A stretch of DNA of 64,000 bases from Streptomyces flavochromogenes. GTDB lineage: Bacteria; Actinomycetota; Actinomycetes; Streptomycetales; Streptomycetaceae. The translations under genes and the position numbers were made by a program. Where the stretch lies: the NCBI RefSeq assembly GCF_000717595.1, contig NZ_JNZO01000002.1, positions 310,001 to 374,000 on the forward strand, given 5' to 3'. The notes beneath the pieces are model-generated. The model did not search any database. It saw nothing but the letters and a program-made list of their open reading frames with translations, and had not been told where the DNA came from. Position 1 is the first letter of the stretch; the number at the start of each line of letters is the position of its first letter. Of this stretch, positions 25,140 to 33,538 are shown piece after piece.

Positions 25140-25852
25140 CGCCAGGGCTCCTCTTCCGTGCTCGCCAGGATGTCCGCCAGATGCACCGCGCGCAGCGGTG
25201 CCCCCTGCCGGGTCAGCATGCCGCCCACGTGCAGCAGACAGGAGTTGTCCGCTCCGCACAGGACCTCGGCGCCCGTGGACAGCGCGTTCGCGATCTTGTC
25301 GGCGCCCATCGCCGCCGACACGTCCGGGTTCTTCACCGCGAACGTGCCGCCGAAGCCGCAGCACTCCTCCGCACCCGGCAGCTCCACCAGCTCAAGCCCC
25401 TTCACCGCCTCCAGGAGCCGGCGCGGCCGCTCCCCCAGCCCGAGGAGACGCAGGCCGTGACAGGACGGGTGGTACGTCACCCGGTGGGGGAAGTACGCGC
25501 CCACGTCCGTCACCCCGAGCACGTCCACCAGGAACTCCGTCAGCTCGTACACGCGGGGAGCCAGGCCCGCCGCCTCCCCGCCGAACGAGGCGTAGTGGTG
25601 GCGCACCATCGCCGCGCACGAGCCCGAGGGGGTGACCACGTACGCGTACCCCTCGAAGGCCCGGACCGTGCGCCGTACCAGCGGCGCCGTCTCGGCGCGG
25701 TACCCGGTGTTGAACTGCGGCTGTCCGCAACAGGTCTGCGCGGCTGGGAAGTCGACCTCCACGCCGAGGCGTTCGAGGACGCGGACGGTGGCCACGCCCG
25801 TCGCGGGGAAGACGGCGTCGTTGACGCAGGTGACGAAGAGGGCGACTCGCAT
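25136..25852 (-). CDS. lutA: L-lactate utilisation protein LutA (CCG-domain oxidoreductase)
   Basis: A 238-residue protein with the duplicated CCG motif of LutA/GlcF-type subunits: TCCGQPQFNTGY, YHPSCHGLR, and ECCGFGGTFAVK. The ATG at 25852 (GAGGAC upstream) gives the usual family length; a GTG at 25900 overlapping the rhaB stop (GTGA) would add 16 residues and cannot be ruled out. It links the lactate genes to the rhamnose genes in one operon. Confidence 0.9.
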   Translation of the reverse strand: MRVALFVTCVNDAVFPATGVATVRVLERLGVEVDFPAAQTCCGQPQFNTGYRAETAPLVRRTVRAFEGYAYVVTPSGSCAAMVRHHYASFGGEAAGLAPRVYELTEFLVDVLGVTDVGAYFPHRVTYHPSCHGLRLLGLGERPRRLLEAVKGLELVELPGAEECCGFGGTFAVKNPDVSAAMGADKIANALSTGAEVLCGADNSCLLHVGGMLTRQGAPLRAVHLADILASTEEEPWR

Positions 25853-25896
25853 CACGGGGTCCTCGGGCTCCTCTGTCCTCACGGGCTGTCCTGCCT

Positions 25897-27402
25897 TCAC
25901 GGGTTCCTCGGGGACGTTTCGAGTCGGTCGGCGGCCGTGTCCCAGGCGGCCCGGCCGGCGCGGTCCTCGCGCGGTTCGTAGTGTCGCAGGGGCTGTGTGC
26001 GCGCGACGAGCCGACGCATCGCGTCGCGGTCGCCGACGAGCCCGGCGGCCCGTGCCTGGACGAGGACGTTCCCGAGGGCCGTGGCCTCCACGGGGCCCGC
26101 GACGACGGGCAGCCCGGTGGCGTCGGCCGTCCACTGGCAGAGCAGCGCGTTACGGGCTCCGCCGCCCACCAGATGGACCCGCGCGATCTCCCGGCCCGCC
26201 AGCTCGGCGGCCTGCCGCAGCGTACGGCGGTGGGCGAGCGCCAGACTTTCCAGGACGCACCGGACCACCGCCCCCGGGCCGCCGGGCGCGGGCTGCCCGG
26301 TGCGGCGGCAGTACGCCCGTATCCGCTCCGGCACGTCTCCGGGAGCGAGGAACTCCGGCGCGTCCGGATCGACGAGCGCCGCGAACGGCTCCGCGCCCGC
26401 CGCCTGCGCGAGCAGCTCGTCCAGACCGACGGGCAGTCCCCGCGCCGCCCAGGTCCGCCGGCACTCCTCCAGGAGCCACAGCCCCATGACGTTCCGCAGG
26501 AAACGGACGGTGCCGTCGATGCCGCGTTCGTTGGTGAAGTTCGCCGCCCGGGACTCCTCGGTCAGGACCGGGGCGTCGAGCTCCAGGCCGGCGAGGGACC
26601 AGGTCCCGCACGAGATGTAGGCGAAGTCCGGGGCCGTGGCGGGAACGGCGACGACGGCCGACGCGGTGTCGTGCGAGGCGACCGTCGTCACCGGTGTGCC
26701 GACGGGGAGACCGGTGAACCCGGTGACGTGAGGGAGGAGTTCGCCCGCCGGATCGCCGGGTGCGCGGAGCGGCGGCAGCAGTCCGGAGGTGATGCCGATG
26801 CCGTCGAGCAGCTCCGTGGACCAGACGCCCGAGCGGGCGTCGAAGAGCCCCGTGGTGGAGGCGTTCGTCTCCTCGGCGCCGATCGACCCGGTCAGCCAGT
26901 GGACCAGCAGATCGGGCATCGGCAACAGCGTCCGGGCTGCCGCGAGCTGGGCGCTTCCGGCGGCGGAGGCCAGCTGGAAGACGGTGTTGAACGGCAGATG
27001 CTGGAGACCGGTGATCCGGTACAGCTCCGCCGCCCCCACCCGCGCCAGAACGCCCGCCGCCGCCCCCTCCGTACGCCGGTCGCGGTAGTGGTGGGGCGCC
27101 CCGAGCAGCGCGCCGTCCGCGTCGAGGAGCCCGTAGTCCACCGCCCAGGTGTCGACGCCGACGGAGGCCACGGGACCGGACCGGGCGGCCGCCCGCAGCC
27201 CCTCCAGGACACCCTGGAAGAGTCCGAGGACGTTCCAGCGCAGTCCGTCGGGCAGCATGACCGGGGTGTTGGGGAAGCGGTGGGCCTCGGTGAGTGCGAG
27301 CCGGCCCGCGCCGACCTCGCCGAGCATCACCCGGCCACTGGTCGCCCCGAGGTCGGCGGCGGCGAAGACACCGCCGGCCGAGGCGGAGTGCGGGGCGCTC
27401 AC
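25897..27402 (-). CDS. rhaB: Rhamnulokinase
   Basis: A 501-residue FGGY-family kinase that phosphorylates L-rhamnulose to rhamnulose 1-phosphate. The start GTG at 27402 overlaps the aldolase stop. The N-terminal nucleotide-binding motif is AADLGATSGRVMLG, and rhamnulokinase-specific stretches are SVGVDTWAVDYGLLD, LPMPDLLVHWLTG and ISCGTWSLAGLELD. It sits between the aldolase fusion and lutA, with overlapping or close gene borders throughout. Confidence 0.92.
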   Translation of the reverse strand: MSAPHSASAGGVFAAADLGATSGRVMLGEVGAGRLALTEAHRFPNTPVMLPDGLRWNVLGLFQGVLEGLRAAARSGPVASVGVDTWAVDYGLLDADGALLGAPHHYRDRRTEGAAAGVLARVGAAELYRITGLQHLPFNTVFQLASAAGSAQLAAARTLLPMPDLLVHWLTGSIGAEETNASTTGLFDARSGVWSTELLDGIGITSGLLPPLRAPGDPAGELLPHVTGFTGLPVGTPVTTVASHDTASAVVAVPATAPDFAYISCGTWSLAGLELDAPVLTEESRAANFTNERGIDGTVRFLRNVMGLWLLEECRRTWAARGLPVGLDELLAQAAGAEPFAALVDPDAPEFLAPGDVPERIRAYCRRTGQPAPGGPGAVVRCVLESLALAHRRTLRQAAELAGREIARVHLVGGGARNALLCQWTADATGLPVVAGPVEATALGNVLVQARAAGLVGDRDAMRRLVARTQPLRHYEPREDRAGRAAWDTAADRLETSPRNP

Positions 27403-29444
27403 CGGAGGAAGGCCGCCGCCACGCCCGCGTCCACCGGCACGTGCAGTCCGGTGGTGTGGGCGAGGTCGCCGCCGGTCAGGGCGAAGACCGCGTCGGCCAC
27501 GTGCTCGGGCAGCACCTCGCGCTTGAGCAGGGTGCGGCCCGCGTAGAACGCGCCGAGCTCCTCCTCCGCGATGCCGTACGTGGCCGCCCGCTGCGCGCCC
27601 CAGCCGCCCGCGAAGATGCCCGAACCGCGCACCACCCCGTCGGGGTTGACGCCGTTGACGCGGATCCCGTGCTCGCCCAGTTCGGCGGCCAGCAGGCGTA
27701 CCTGATGGGCCTGGTCGGCCTTCGTGGCGGAGTAGGCGATGTTGTTCGGGCCCGCGAACACCGCGTTCTTGGAGACGATGTACACGATGTCGCCGCCCAG
27801 ACCTTGCGCGATCATGACCCGAGCGGCCTCCCGCGCGACCAGGAACGAACCCCGGGCCATGATCGTGTGCTGGACGTCCCAGTCCCGCGCCGTGGTGTCC
27901 AGAAGAGGCTTGGAGACGGAGATTCCGGCGTTGTTGACGACCAGGTCCACCCCGCCGAACGCGAACAGCGCCGCCCGGAGCCCGGCCCCGATCGCCTCCT
28001 CCGACGTGACGTCCATGGCGACGGCCACGGCCCGGTCGGGACCGCCGAGTTCCGCCGCGACCGTCTCGGCGCTCGCCGCGTCGAGATCGGCGACCACCAC
28101 ACAGGCCCCCTCGGCGACGAGCCGGTGCGCGATCGCGCGGCCGATGCCGCTGCCCGCGCCCGTCACGAGCGCCACACGGGTCGCGAGCGGCTTCGGCCGG
28201 GGCATCCGCCGCAGCTTGGCCTCCTCCAGCTCCCAGTACTCGATCCGGAACTTCTCCGACTCCTCGATCGGCGCGTACGAGGAGACGGCCTCGGCGCCGC
28301 GCATCACATGGATCGCGTTGACATAGAACTCGCCCGCCACGCGCGCGGTCTGCTTGTCCCGGCCGAAGGAGAACATGCCGACCCCGGGCACGAGCACGAT
28401 CGCGGGATCGGCGCCCCGCATCGCCGGGGAGTCCTCGGTGGCGTGCCGCGCGTAGTAGGCGGCGTACTCCTCGCGGTAGGCGGTGTGCAGCTCCCGCAGT
28501 CGCGCGACCGCCCGGTCGAGCGGCGCGTCGGCCGGCAGGTCCAGGACGAGCGGCCGGACCTTCGTCCGCAGGAAGTGGTCGGGGCAGGAGGTGCCCAGGG
28601 CAGCGAGCCGGGGGTGTTCGGCGCGGGCCAGGAAGTCGAGCACCGGCTCCGCGTCGGTGAAGTGCCCGACCTGAGGGGCGTCCTGGGAGGCGAGCCCCCG
28701 GACGTACGGGGCGAGGGCGGCGGCGCGCTCCCGCCGCTCGGCCTCGGGGAGCGGGCCGAAGCCCTCGACCACCGGCCCGAACGGCTCCGGTCCGCCCCGC
28801 TCGGCGAGGAAGGCCTCGGCGGTACGGACGATGTGCAGGGAACGGCGCTCGCACTCCTCCGAGGTGTCGCCCCACGCGGTGATGCCGTGACCGCCGAGGA
28901 CACAGCCGATCGCCCGTGGATGGGCCTCCTTGACCGCCGCGATGTCCAGGCCGAGCCGGAAGCCGGGACGGCGCCACGGCACCCAGACCACCGAGTCGCC
29001 GAAGCACTCGGCCGTCAGCTTCTCGCCGTCGGCGGCGCAGGCGAGCGCGATGCCCGCGTCGGGGTGGAGGTGGTCGACGTGGGCCGCGTCCACCAGTCCG
29101 TGCATGGCGGTGTCGATGGACGGGGCCGCGCCGCCCTTCCCGTACAGACAGTGGTCGAAGGCGGCGACCATCTCGTCCTCCCGCTCGACCCCGGGGTACA
29201 CCCCGGCGAGGGCGCGCAGCCGGTCGAGGCGGAGCACCGCGAGCCCGTCCTCGGTGAGCGTGCCCAGGTCGCCGCCGGAGCCCTTGACCCACATGAGGGT
29301 GACCGGGGCCCCGGTCACGGGGTCGGTGACGGCGCCCTTGGCGGAGGCGTTGCCGCCCGCGTAGTTGGTGGTGCGGGGATCGGAGCCGAGCCGGTGGGCC
29401 CGGGCGAGGAGGTCGGCGACTTCGGGAGGGCTGCTGGAGACCAT
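27399..29444 (-). CDS. Bifunctional rhamnulose-1-phosphate aldolase / lactaldehyde dehydrogenase (class II aldolase-SDR fusion)
   Basis: A 681-residue fusion often called RhaD/RhaE. Residues 1 to about 420 are a class II aldolase (YAGGNASAKG, metal-binding HVDHLHPDAG, GCVLGGHGITAWG) that splits rhamnulose 1-phosphate to DHAP and L-lactaldehyde. From about 430 a short-chain dehydrogenase follows: VALVTGAGSGIGRAIAHRL, NNAGIS, catalytic YSATKA. In related bacteria this half oxidises lactaldehyde to L-lactate, which fits the lutABC genes behind it. ATG at 29444 has GAAGGA upstream. Its 5' end overlaps 130 bp of the abnormal 3' tail of rhaI. Confidence 0.92.
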   Translation of the reverse strand: MVSSSPPEVADLLARAHRLGSDPRTTNYAGGNASAKGAVTDPVTGAPVTLMWVKGSGGDLGTLTEDGLAVLRLDRLRALAGVYPGVEREDEMVAAFDHCLYGKGGAAPSIDTAMHGLVDAAHVDHLHPDAGIALACAADGEKLTAECFGDSVVWVPWRRPGFRLGLDIAAVKEAHPRAIGCVLGGHGITAWGDTSEECERRSLHIVRTAEAFLAERGGPEPFGPVVEGFGPLPEAERRERAAALAPYVRGLASQDAPQVGHFTDAEPVLDFLARAEHPRLAALGTSCPDHFLRTKVRPLVLDLPADAPLDRAVARLRELHTAYREEYAAYYARHATEDSPAMRGADPAIVLVPGVGMFSFGRDKQTARVAGEFYVNAIHVMRGAEAVSSYAPIEESEKFRIEYWELEEAKLRRMPRPKPLATRVALVTGAGSGIGRAIAHRLVAEGACVVVADLDAASAETVAAELGGPDRAVAVAMDVTSEEAIGAGLRAALFAFGGVDLVVNNAGISVSKPLLDTTARDWDVQHTIMARGSFLVAREAARVMIAQGLGGDIVYIVSKNAVFAGPNNIAYSATKADQAHQVRLLAAELGEHGIRVNGVNPDGVVRGSGIFAGGWGAQRAATYGIAEEELGAFYAGRTLLKREVLPEHVADAVFALTGGDLAHTTGLHVPVDAGVAAAFLR

Positions 29445-30547
29445 GACGGAACGTCCTTCGGGGCGGGGCGGGGCGGGGCGGGGCGGGGCGGCGCGCGCAG
29501 CAGGGGCCGTACGTCGGTGGCGTAGGCGTCCATCAGGATGGAGTTGGCGGCCAGGACGTCTCCGTCCCGCTGGGCGGCGGCGAGGGCGTCCGCGTCGACG
29601 AGCAGCGCCTTGGCGGTGGCCTCCTGCACGTTCATGACCGAGCGGATGACGGCGGGGACCTTCGCCTCGATGTTGTGGCACTGGTCGAGCATGAAGGCGA
29701 TGTCCGCCGCCGGCGCCAGGCCGCCGTTGCGGACGACCTCGTGCATGATCCGGAAGAGCTGGAAGGGGTCGGCGGCGCCGGCCATCAGGTCGTCGTCGGC
29801 GTAGAAACGCGAGTTGAAATCGAAGCCGCCGAGGCGCCCCTCCCGCAGCAGCAGGGCGACGATGAACTCGATGTTGGTGCCCGGAGCGTGGTGGCCGGTG
29901 TCCACGACGACCCGCGCCCGCGGGCCGAGCGTGAGGCAGTGGGCGTACGCGGTTCCCCAGTCCGGCACGTCGGTGGCGTAGAAGGCGGGCTCGAAGAGCT
30001 TGTACTCCAGGAGCAGCCGCTGGCCCTCGCCGAGCCGCCCGTACACCTCGGCGAGGCACTCCGCGAGCCGCTCCTGGCGGGCGGAGATGTCGTCCTGCCC
30101 GGGGTAGTTGGTGCCGTCCGCGAACCAGAGCTTCAGATCCGCCGAACCGGTCGCGTCCATGATGTCGACGCATGCGAGGAGGTGGTCCACGGCCCTGCGG
30201 CGCACGGCGGGGTCCGGATGGCAGACACTCCCCAGCCGGTAGGCGTCGTCCTGGAAGGTGTTGGAGTTGATCGCGCCGAGCTCGACCCCGCGCTCCTTCG
30301 CGTACCCGGCGAGACCGGACCAGTCGTCGACCCGGTCCCAGGGGATGTGCAGGGACACCTTGGGGGCGATGCCGGTGTACGCGTGGACCTGCGCCGCGTC
30401 GTCGAGCTTCTCGTACGGGGTGCGGGGAACGCCCGGCTGCGTGAACACCTTGAAGCGGGTCCCGGAGTTGCCGTAGCCCCAGGAGGGCGTTTCGATCCGC
30501 TGGGCGGCGAGTGCGGCCTTCACGGCAGCGATGTCGGGCATGTCCAC
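29315..30547 (-). CDS. rhaI: L-rhamnose isomerase with a replaced C terminus
   Basis: Residues 1-352 are a clear actinobacterial/Pseudomonas-type L-rhamnose isomerase (TPSWGYGNSGTRFKVF, KVSLHIPWD, LLLEYKLFEP, VVVDTGHHAPGTNIEF, GFDFNSRFYADDDLM), which converts L-rhamnose to L-rhamnulose. Metal ligands expected in the LEYK and VVDTGHH regions are present. After YATDVRPLLRA (about 29492) the frame enters a six-fold GGGGC repeat and continues for 58 Pro/Ser-rich residues that are simply the rhaD start read in another frame. Relatives end with about 40-45 more residues of normal sequence here. Either a deletion across the GC repeat removed the true end or the assembly collapsed there. It heads the operon behind the promoter at 30581-30609. 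Confidence 0.8.
   Translation of the reverse strand: MDMPDIAAVKAALAAQRIETPSWGYGNSGTRFKVFTQPGVPRTPYEKLDDAAQVHAYTGIAPKVSLHIPWDRVDDWSGLAGYAKERGVELGAINSNTFQDDAYRLGSVCHPDPAVRRRAVDHLLACVDIMDATGSADLKLWFADGTNYPGQDDISARQERLAECLAEVYGRLGEGQRLLLEYKLFEPAFYATDVPDWGTAYAHCLTLGPRARVVVDTGHHAPGTNIEFIVALLLREGRLGGFDFNSRFYADDDLMAGAADPFQLFRIMHEVVRNGGLAPAADIAFMLDQCHNIEAKVPAVIRSVMNVQEATAKALLVDADALAAAQRDGDVLAANSILMDAYATDVRPLLRAPPRPAPPRPAPKDVPSWSPAALPKSPTSSPGPTGSAPIPAPPTTRAATPPPRAPSPTP
29460..29489. repeat. Six GGGGC pentamers
   Basis: Six perfect tandem copies (plus-strand view) at the point where rhaI loses similarity and 16 bp before the aldolase start. A slippage-prone tract that could shift the rhaI frame. Confidence 0.9.
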
Positions 30548-30557
30548 CTCGATCTAA

Positions 30558-30569
30558 TGAATCGATTCA
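30558..30569. promoter_or_regulatory. Rhamnose operator, operon side
   Basis: Perfect 12-bp palindrome TGAATCGATTCA between the rhaI promoter and its start codon. Same pattern as the site at 30660-30671; probable target of the LacI protein at 31175. Confidence 0.75.
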
Positions 30570-30580
30570 GTTCATCGGGG

Positions 30581-30609
30581 AAGCTAGTCACCCGGCAGGA
30601 AGCGGTCAA
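30581..30609 (-). promoter_or_regulatory. Promoter of the rhamnose-lactate operon
   Basis: On the minus strand, TTGACC (30604-30609) and TAGCTT (30581-30586) have 17-bp spacing, a good actinobacterial sigma-70-type match. The operator at 30558-30569 begins 11 bp after the -10, covering the start of transcription. Confidence 0.7.
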
Positions 30610-30614
30610 GACTC

Positions 30615-30644
30615 TTGACGCTGCTCCGATCGGCGCCCTAGCGT
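30615..30644 (+). promoter_or_regulatory. Promoter of rhaM
   Basis: TTGACG (30615-30620) and TAGCGT (30639-30644), 18-bp spacing, divergent from the operon promoter. The second operator starts 15 bp after this -10. Confidence 0.6.
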
Positions 30645-30659
30645 CCGGACGCGGCGATG

Positions 30660-30671
30660 TGAAACATTTCA
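30660..30671. promoter_or_regulatory. Rhamnose operator, rhaM side
   Basis: TGAAACATTTCA, palindromic TGAAA/TTTCA arms around CA, 18 bp before the rhaM start. Shares the TGAA....TTCA frame with 30558-30569. Confidence 0.7.
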
Positions 30672-30689
30672 GTCAATCGGAAGGGGTCG

Positions 30690-31019
30690 ATGGCGGCGAT
30701 GCGGCGGGTCTGTTTCCTGCTCAAGGTCAGGGCCGAGCGGGTGGAGGAGTACCGGGCGCGCCACGCCGACGTCTGGGCCGACATGCTCACGGCGCTCTCC
30801 GCGGCCGGCTGGCACAACTACTCCCTCTTCCTCCGCGAGGACGGGCTGCTCGTCGGCTACCTGGAGACACCGGACTTCGACCGGGCGCGCGCCGCGATGG
30901 AGGCGACCGAGGTCAACGCCCGCTGGCAGGCGGAGATGGCGGAGTTCTTCGAGGAGCTCGAAGGGAGGGCACCCGACGCCGTCATGCGCCCGCTGACGGA
31001 GGTGTTCCACCTCGCGTGA
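30690..31019 (+). CDS. rhaM: L-rhamnose mutarotase
   Basis: A 109-residue RhaM-family protein (MRRVCFLLKVRAERVEEYRA, HADVWADML, GWHNYSLFLREDGLLVGY) that interconverts alpha- and beta-L-rhamnopyranose before isomerisation. His of ARHADVW and Trp/Tyr of WHNYS match family positions. AAGGGG lies just before the ATG. Length matches the family (about 104-110 residues). Confidence 0.92.
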   Translation: MAAMRRVCFLLKVRAERVEEYRARHADVWADMLTALSAAGWHNYSLFLREDGLLVGYLETPDFDRARAAMEATEVNARWQAEMAEFFEELEGRAPDAVMRPLTEVFHLA

Positions 31020-31174
31020 GGGCAGGGGCGTTCCCCCTCGTGTCAGGGCGTGGGGGCGGGAGTCAGGGTGATCCCGTGGCGACGGCCCGGCCCGGAGCGG
31101 CCGCATAGGATGAAAACCGGGGCGGGACCTCGCCCGGACGGGGCGGTAGGGGCAGGACGGACCAGGTGGGACGG

Positions 31175-32212
31175 ATGACGGACACCGCGCGGACGGTCGG
31201 GAACGTCGGCATCAAGGACGTGGCACGCGAGGCGGGAGTCTCCGTCGGCACCGTCTCGAACGTGATCAACCAGCCGGACCGGGTCTCGCCCGCGACGCTC
31301 GAACACGTACGGCGGGTCATCGCCCGCCTCGGTTACGTGCGCAGCGAGTCCGCCCGCCAGCTGCGGGCCGGCCGCAGCCGGATCATGGCCCTGCTCGTCC
31401 TCGACATGGGCAACCCCTTCTTCGTCGACATCGCCCGGGGCGCCGAGCGCACCGCGCGGGCCGCCGGTCTGGGCGTCATGGTCTGCAACAGCGACCAGAA
31501 CGCCCGGGACGAGGCCGACTACCTCTCCCTCTTCGCCGAGCAGCGCGTCCGGGGCGTCCTGGTCACCCCCGCCGACCCCAGTGGCGCGAACCTGCAGGAG
31601 TTCCGCCGCCACGGCATCGCGTCCGTGCTCGTCGACCGGGTGGCCGGCGACGACACCGGCTGCTCCGTCTCCGTCGACGACGTCGCCGGCGGCTCGCTGG
31701 CGATCCGGCACCTCGCCGCGACGGGGCACCGCTCCTTCGCGTACGTCAGCGGCCCGTCCCACCTCCAGCAGATCCGCGACCGGCGGGACGGCGCCCTCCT
31801 CGCGCTCGCCGAGGCCGGACTGCCCGCGTCGGCCCTCCGGGAACTCCCCGCCGAGCGTCTCGACGTGGCCTCGGGCCGTGACGCGGGTGCCCGACTGCTC
31901 GGACTCGCCGACCGCCCGACAGCCGTCTTCTGCGCCAACGACCTGCTGGCGCTCGGTGTGCTCCAGTCGCTGTACGCGGCGGGGGTCCGGGTCCCGGAGG
32001 ACATGGCCATCGTCGGTTACGACGACATCGAGTTCGCCGCGGCCGCGACCGTACCCCTGACGTCGGTGCGCCAGCCGGCGCTGACGCTCGGCGCCAAGGC
32101 CGCCGAGCTGCTCCTGGACGAGACCGGCGAGCGGGCGGCCGACCACCGGCACGAACACGTGGTGCTCCAGCCGGAACTGGTCGTCCGCCGCTCGACGCTC
32201 GCCGGGCACTGA
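31175..32212 (+). CDS. LacI-family regulator of rhamnose genes
   Basis: A 345-residue repressor with helix-turn-helix IKDVAREAGVSVGTVSNV and a ligand domain with MGNPFFVDIARGAE and IVGYDDIEFAAAATVPLTSVRQP. ATG at 31175 is preferred over a GTG nine bases earlier because AGGTGGG is well spaced from it. Lying next to rhaM and near the divergent TGAA....TTCA sites, it is the likely rhamnose-responsive repressor. It ends 19 bp from the convergent xylA. Confidence 0.88.
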   Translation: MTDTARTVGNVGIKDVAREAGVSVGTVSNVINQPDRVSPATLEHVRRVIARLGYVRSESARQLRAGRSRIMALLVLDMGNPFFVDIARGAERTARAAGLGVMVCNSDQNARDEADYLSLFAEQRVRGVLVTPADPSGANLQEFRRHGIASVLVDRVAGDDTGCSVSVDDVAGGSLAIRHLAATGHRSFAYVSGPSHLQQIRDRRDGALLALAEAGLPASALRELPAERLDVASGRDAGARLLGLADRPTAVFCANDLLALGVLQSLYAAGVRVPEDMAIVGYDDIEFAAAATVPLTSVRQPALTLGAKAAELLLDETGERAADHRHEHVVLQPELVVRRSTLAGH

Positions 32213-32231
32213 CCTCCCCGGGGCGCGGCCG

Positions 32232-33401
32232 TCAGCGGACGCCGAGCAGGTGCTCCAGGGCCAGCTGGTCGAGGTGCTCGAAGGCCATGGAGCGGGCGGC
32301 CGCCGCGTCCGGGTCGAAGGTCTCGTACGCCGCGGGGTCGGCGAGCAGCCCCGCGAGGCCGTCGGCGGCCGTGGGGACGGCCAGTTCGGGCAGGCGGGAG
32401 GCGGCCAGGGCCTGCTGGACGTCCGGGTCGGCGCGGAAGGCCGCCGCGCGCTCCTTGAGGATCAGGTAGTTGCGCATGCAGTTCTTCGCGGACTCCCACA
32501 CCCCGTCGGCGCCGTCCGTCCGCACCGGCTTGAAGTCGAAGTGGCGCGGGCCCTCGTACCCGGCCGTCTCGAGCAGGTCCACCAGCCAGAACGCCTGGCG
32601 CAGATCGCCCGCCCCGAAGCGGAAGTCCTGGTCGTACTTGATGCCGGACTGGCCGTTCAGGTCGATGTGGAAGAGCTTGCCCGCCCAGAGCGCCTGGGCG
32701 ATGCCGTGCGGGAAGTTGAGTCCGGCCATCTGCTCGTGGCCCGTCTCCGGGTTCACGCCGACGAGTTCGGGGCGCTCCAGACGCTCGATGAAGGCCAGGG
32801 CGTGCCCGATGGTGGGCAGCAGGATGTCGCCGCGCGGCTCGTTCGGCTTGGGCTCGATGGCGAAGCGCAGGTCGTAGCCCTGCTCGGTGACGTACTGGCC
32901 GAGCAGGTCGAAGGCCTCCTTCATGCGGTCGAGCGCGACCCGGACGTCCTTCGCCGCGCCGGACTCGGCGCCCTCCCGGCCGCCCCAGGCCACGTACACC
33001 GTGGCGCCGAGCTCGACGGCCAGATCGATGTTGCGGAGGGTCTTGCGGAGCGCGAAGCGGCGCACGTCCCGGTCGTTGGCCGTGAACCCGCCGTCCTTGA
33101 AGACGGGGTGGGTGAAGAGGTTCGTGGTGGCCATCGGCACCGCGAGCCCCGTGCGGTCGAGTGCGGCCCGGAAGCGCTTGACGATCGCGTCGCGCTCGGT
33201 GTCCGGAGCGCCGAAGGGGATCAGGTCGTCGTCGTGGAAGGTGACGCCGTACGCGCCGAGCGCGGCGAGCCGCTCGACCGTCTCGACGGGGTCGAGGGCC
33301 GGTCGGGTGGCCTCGCCGAACGGGTCGCGGCCCTGCCAGCCGACGGTCCACAGGCCGAAGGTGAAGCGGTCCTCGGGGGTGGGGGCGAAGAGCTCCGGCA
33401 T
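32232..33401 (-). CDS. xylA: Xylose isomerase
   Basis: A 389-residue class I xylose isomerase, the length of the classic Streptomyces enzymes. ATG at 33401 (GAAGGA upstream) gives [20 protein letters not shown]. Active-site landmarks are [19 protein letters not shown] (base His54-type), [40 protein letters not shown] and the metal-binding HIDLNGQ and HFDFKP. Converts D-xylose to D-xylulose for the divergent kinase. Confidence 0.97.
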   Translation of the reverse strand: MPELFAPTPEDRFTFGLWTVGWQGRDPFGEATRPALDPVETVERLAALGAYGVTFHDDDLIPFGAPDTERDAIVKRFRAALDRTGLAVPMATTNLFTHPVFKDGGFTANDRDVRRFALRKTLRNIDLAVELGATVYVAWGGREGAESGAAKDVRVALDRMKEAFDLLGQYVTEQGYDLRFAIEPKPNEPRGDILLPTIGHALAFIERLERPELVGVNPETGHEQMAGLNFPHGIAQALWAGKLFHIDLNGQSGIKYDQDFRFGAGDLRQAFWLVDLLETAGYEGPRHFDFKPVRTDGADGVWESAKNCMRNYLILKERAAAFRADPDVQQALAASRLPELAVPTAADGLAGLLADPAAYETFDPDAAAARSMAFEHLDQLALEHLLGVR

Positions 33402-33430
33402 GGTGTGTCCTTCTCTTGCTCTGGGGATTT

Positions 33431-33445
33431 GTTTTCTGAGATAAC
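33431..33445. promoter_or_regulatory. Probable xylose operator
   Basis: GTTTTCTGAGATAAC: GTT/AAC and TCT/AGA arms pair around a central G with one mismatch pair. It lies between the divergent xylA and xylB genes. The ROK regulator at 37784 is the best candidate to bind it. Confidence 0.55.
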
Positions 33446-33538
33446 TAATACGGGACGGACACACCGGGGCGCCAGCCCCAGCCATGAATCGGCTTCCGTG
33501 ACGGCCTGCGGTGACGCACTACAGGAAGAGGTGAGGAC

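Noticed and set aside
29460..29489. Short GGGGC repeats considered as a CRISPR or structured RNA
   Set aside because: No spacers and a 5-bp unit; a simple tandem repeat only.
27294..29525. A 743-codon plus-strand open frame over rhaB and the aldolase fusion
   Set aside because: Shadow of the well-supported minus-strand genes; no recognisable domain.
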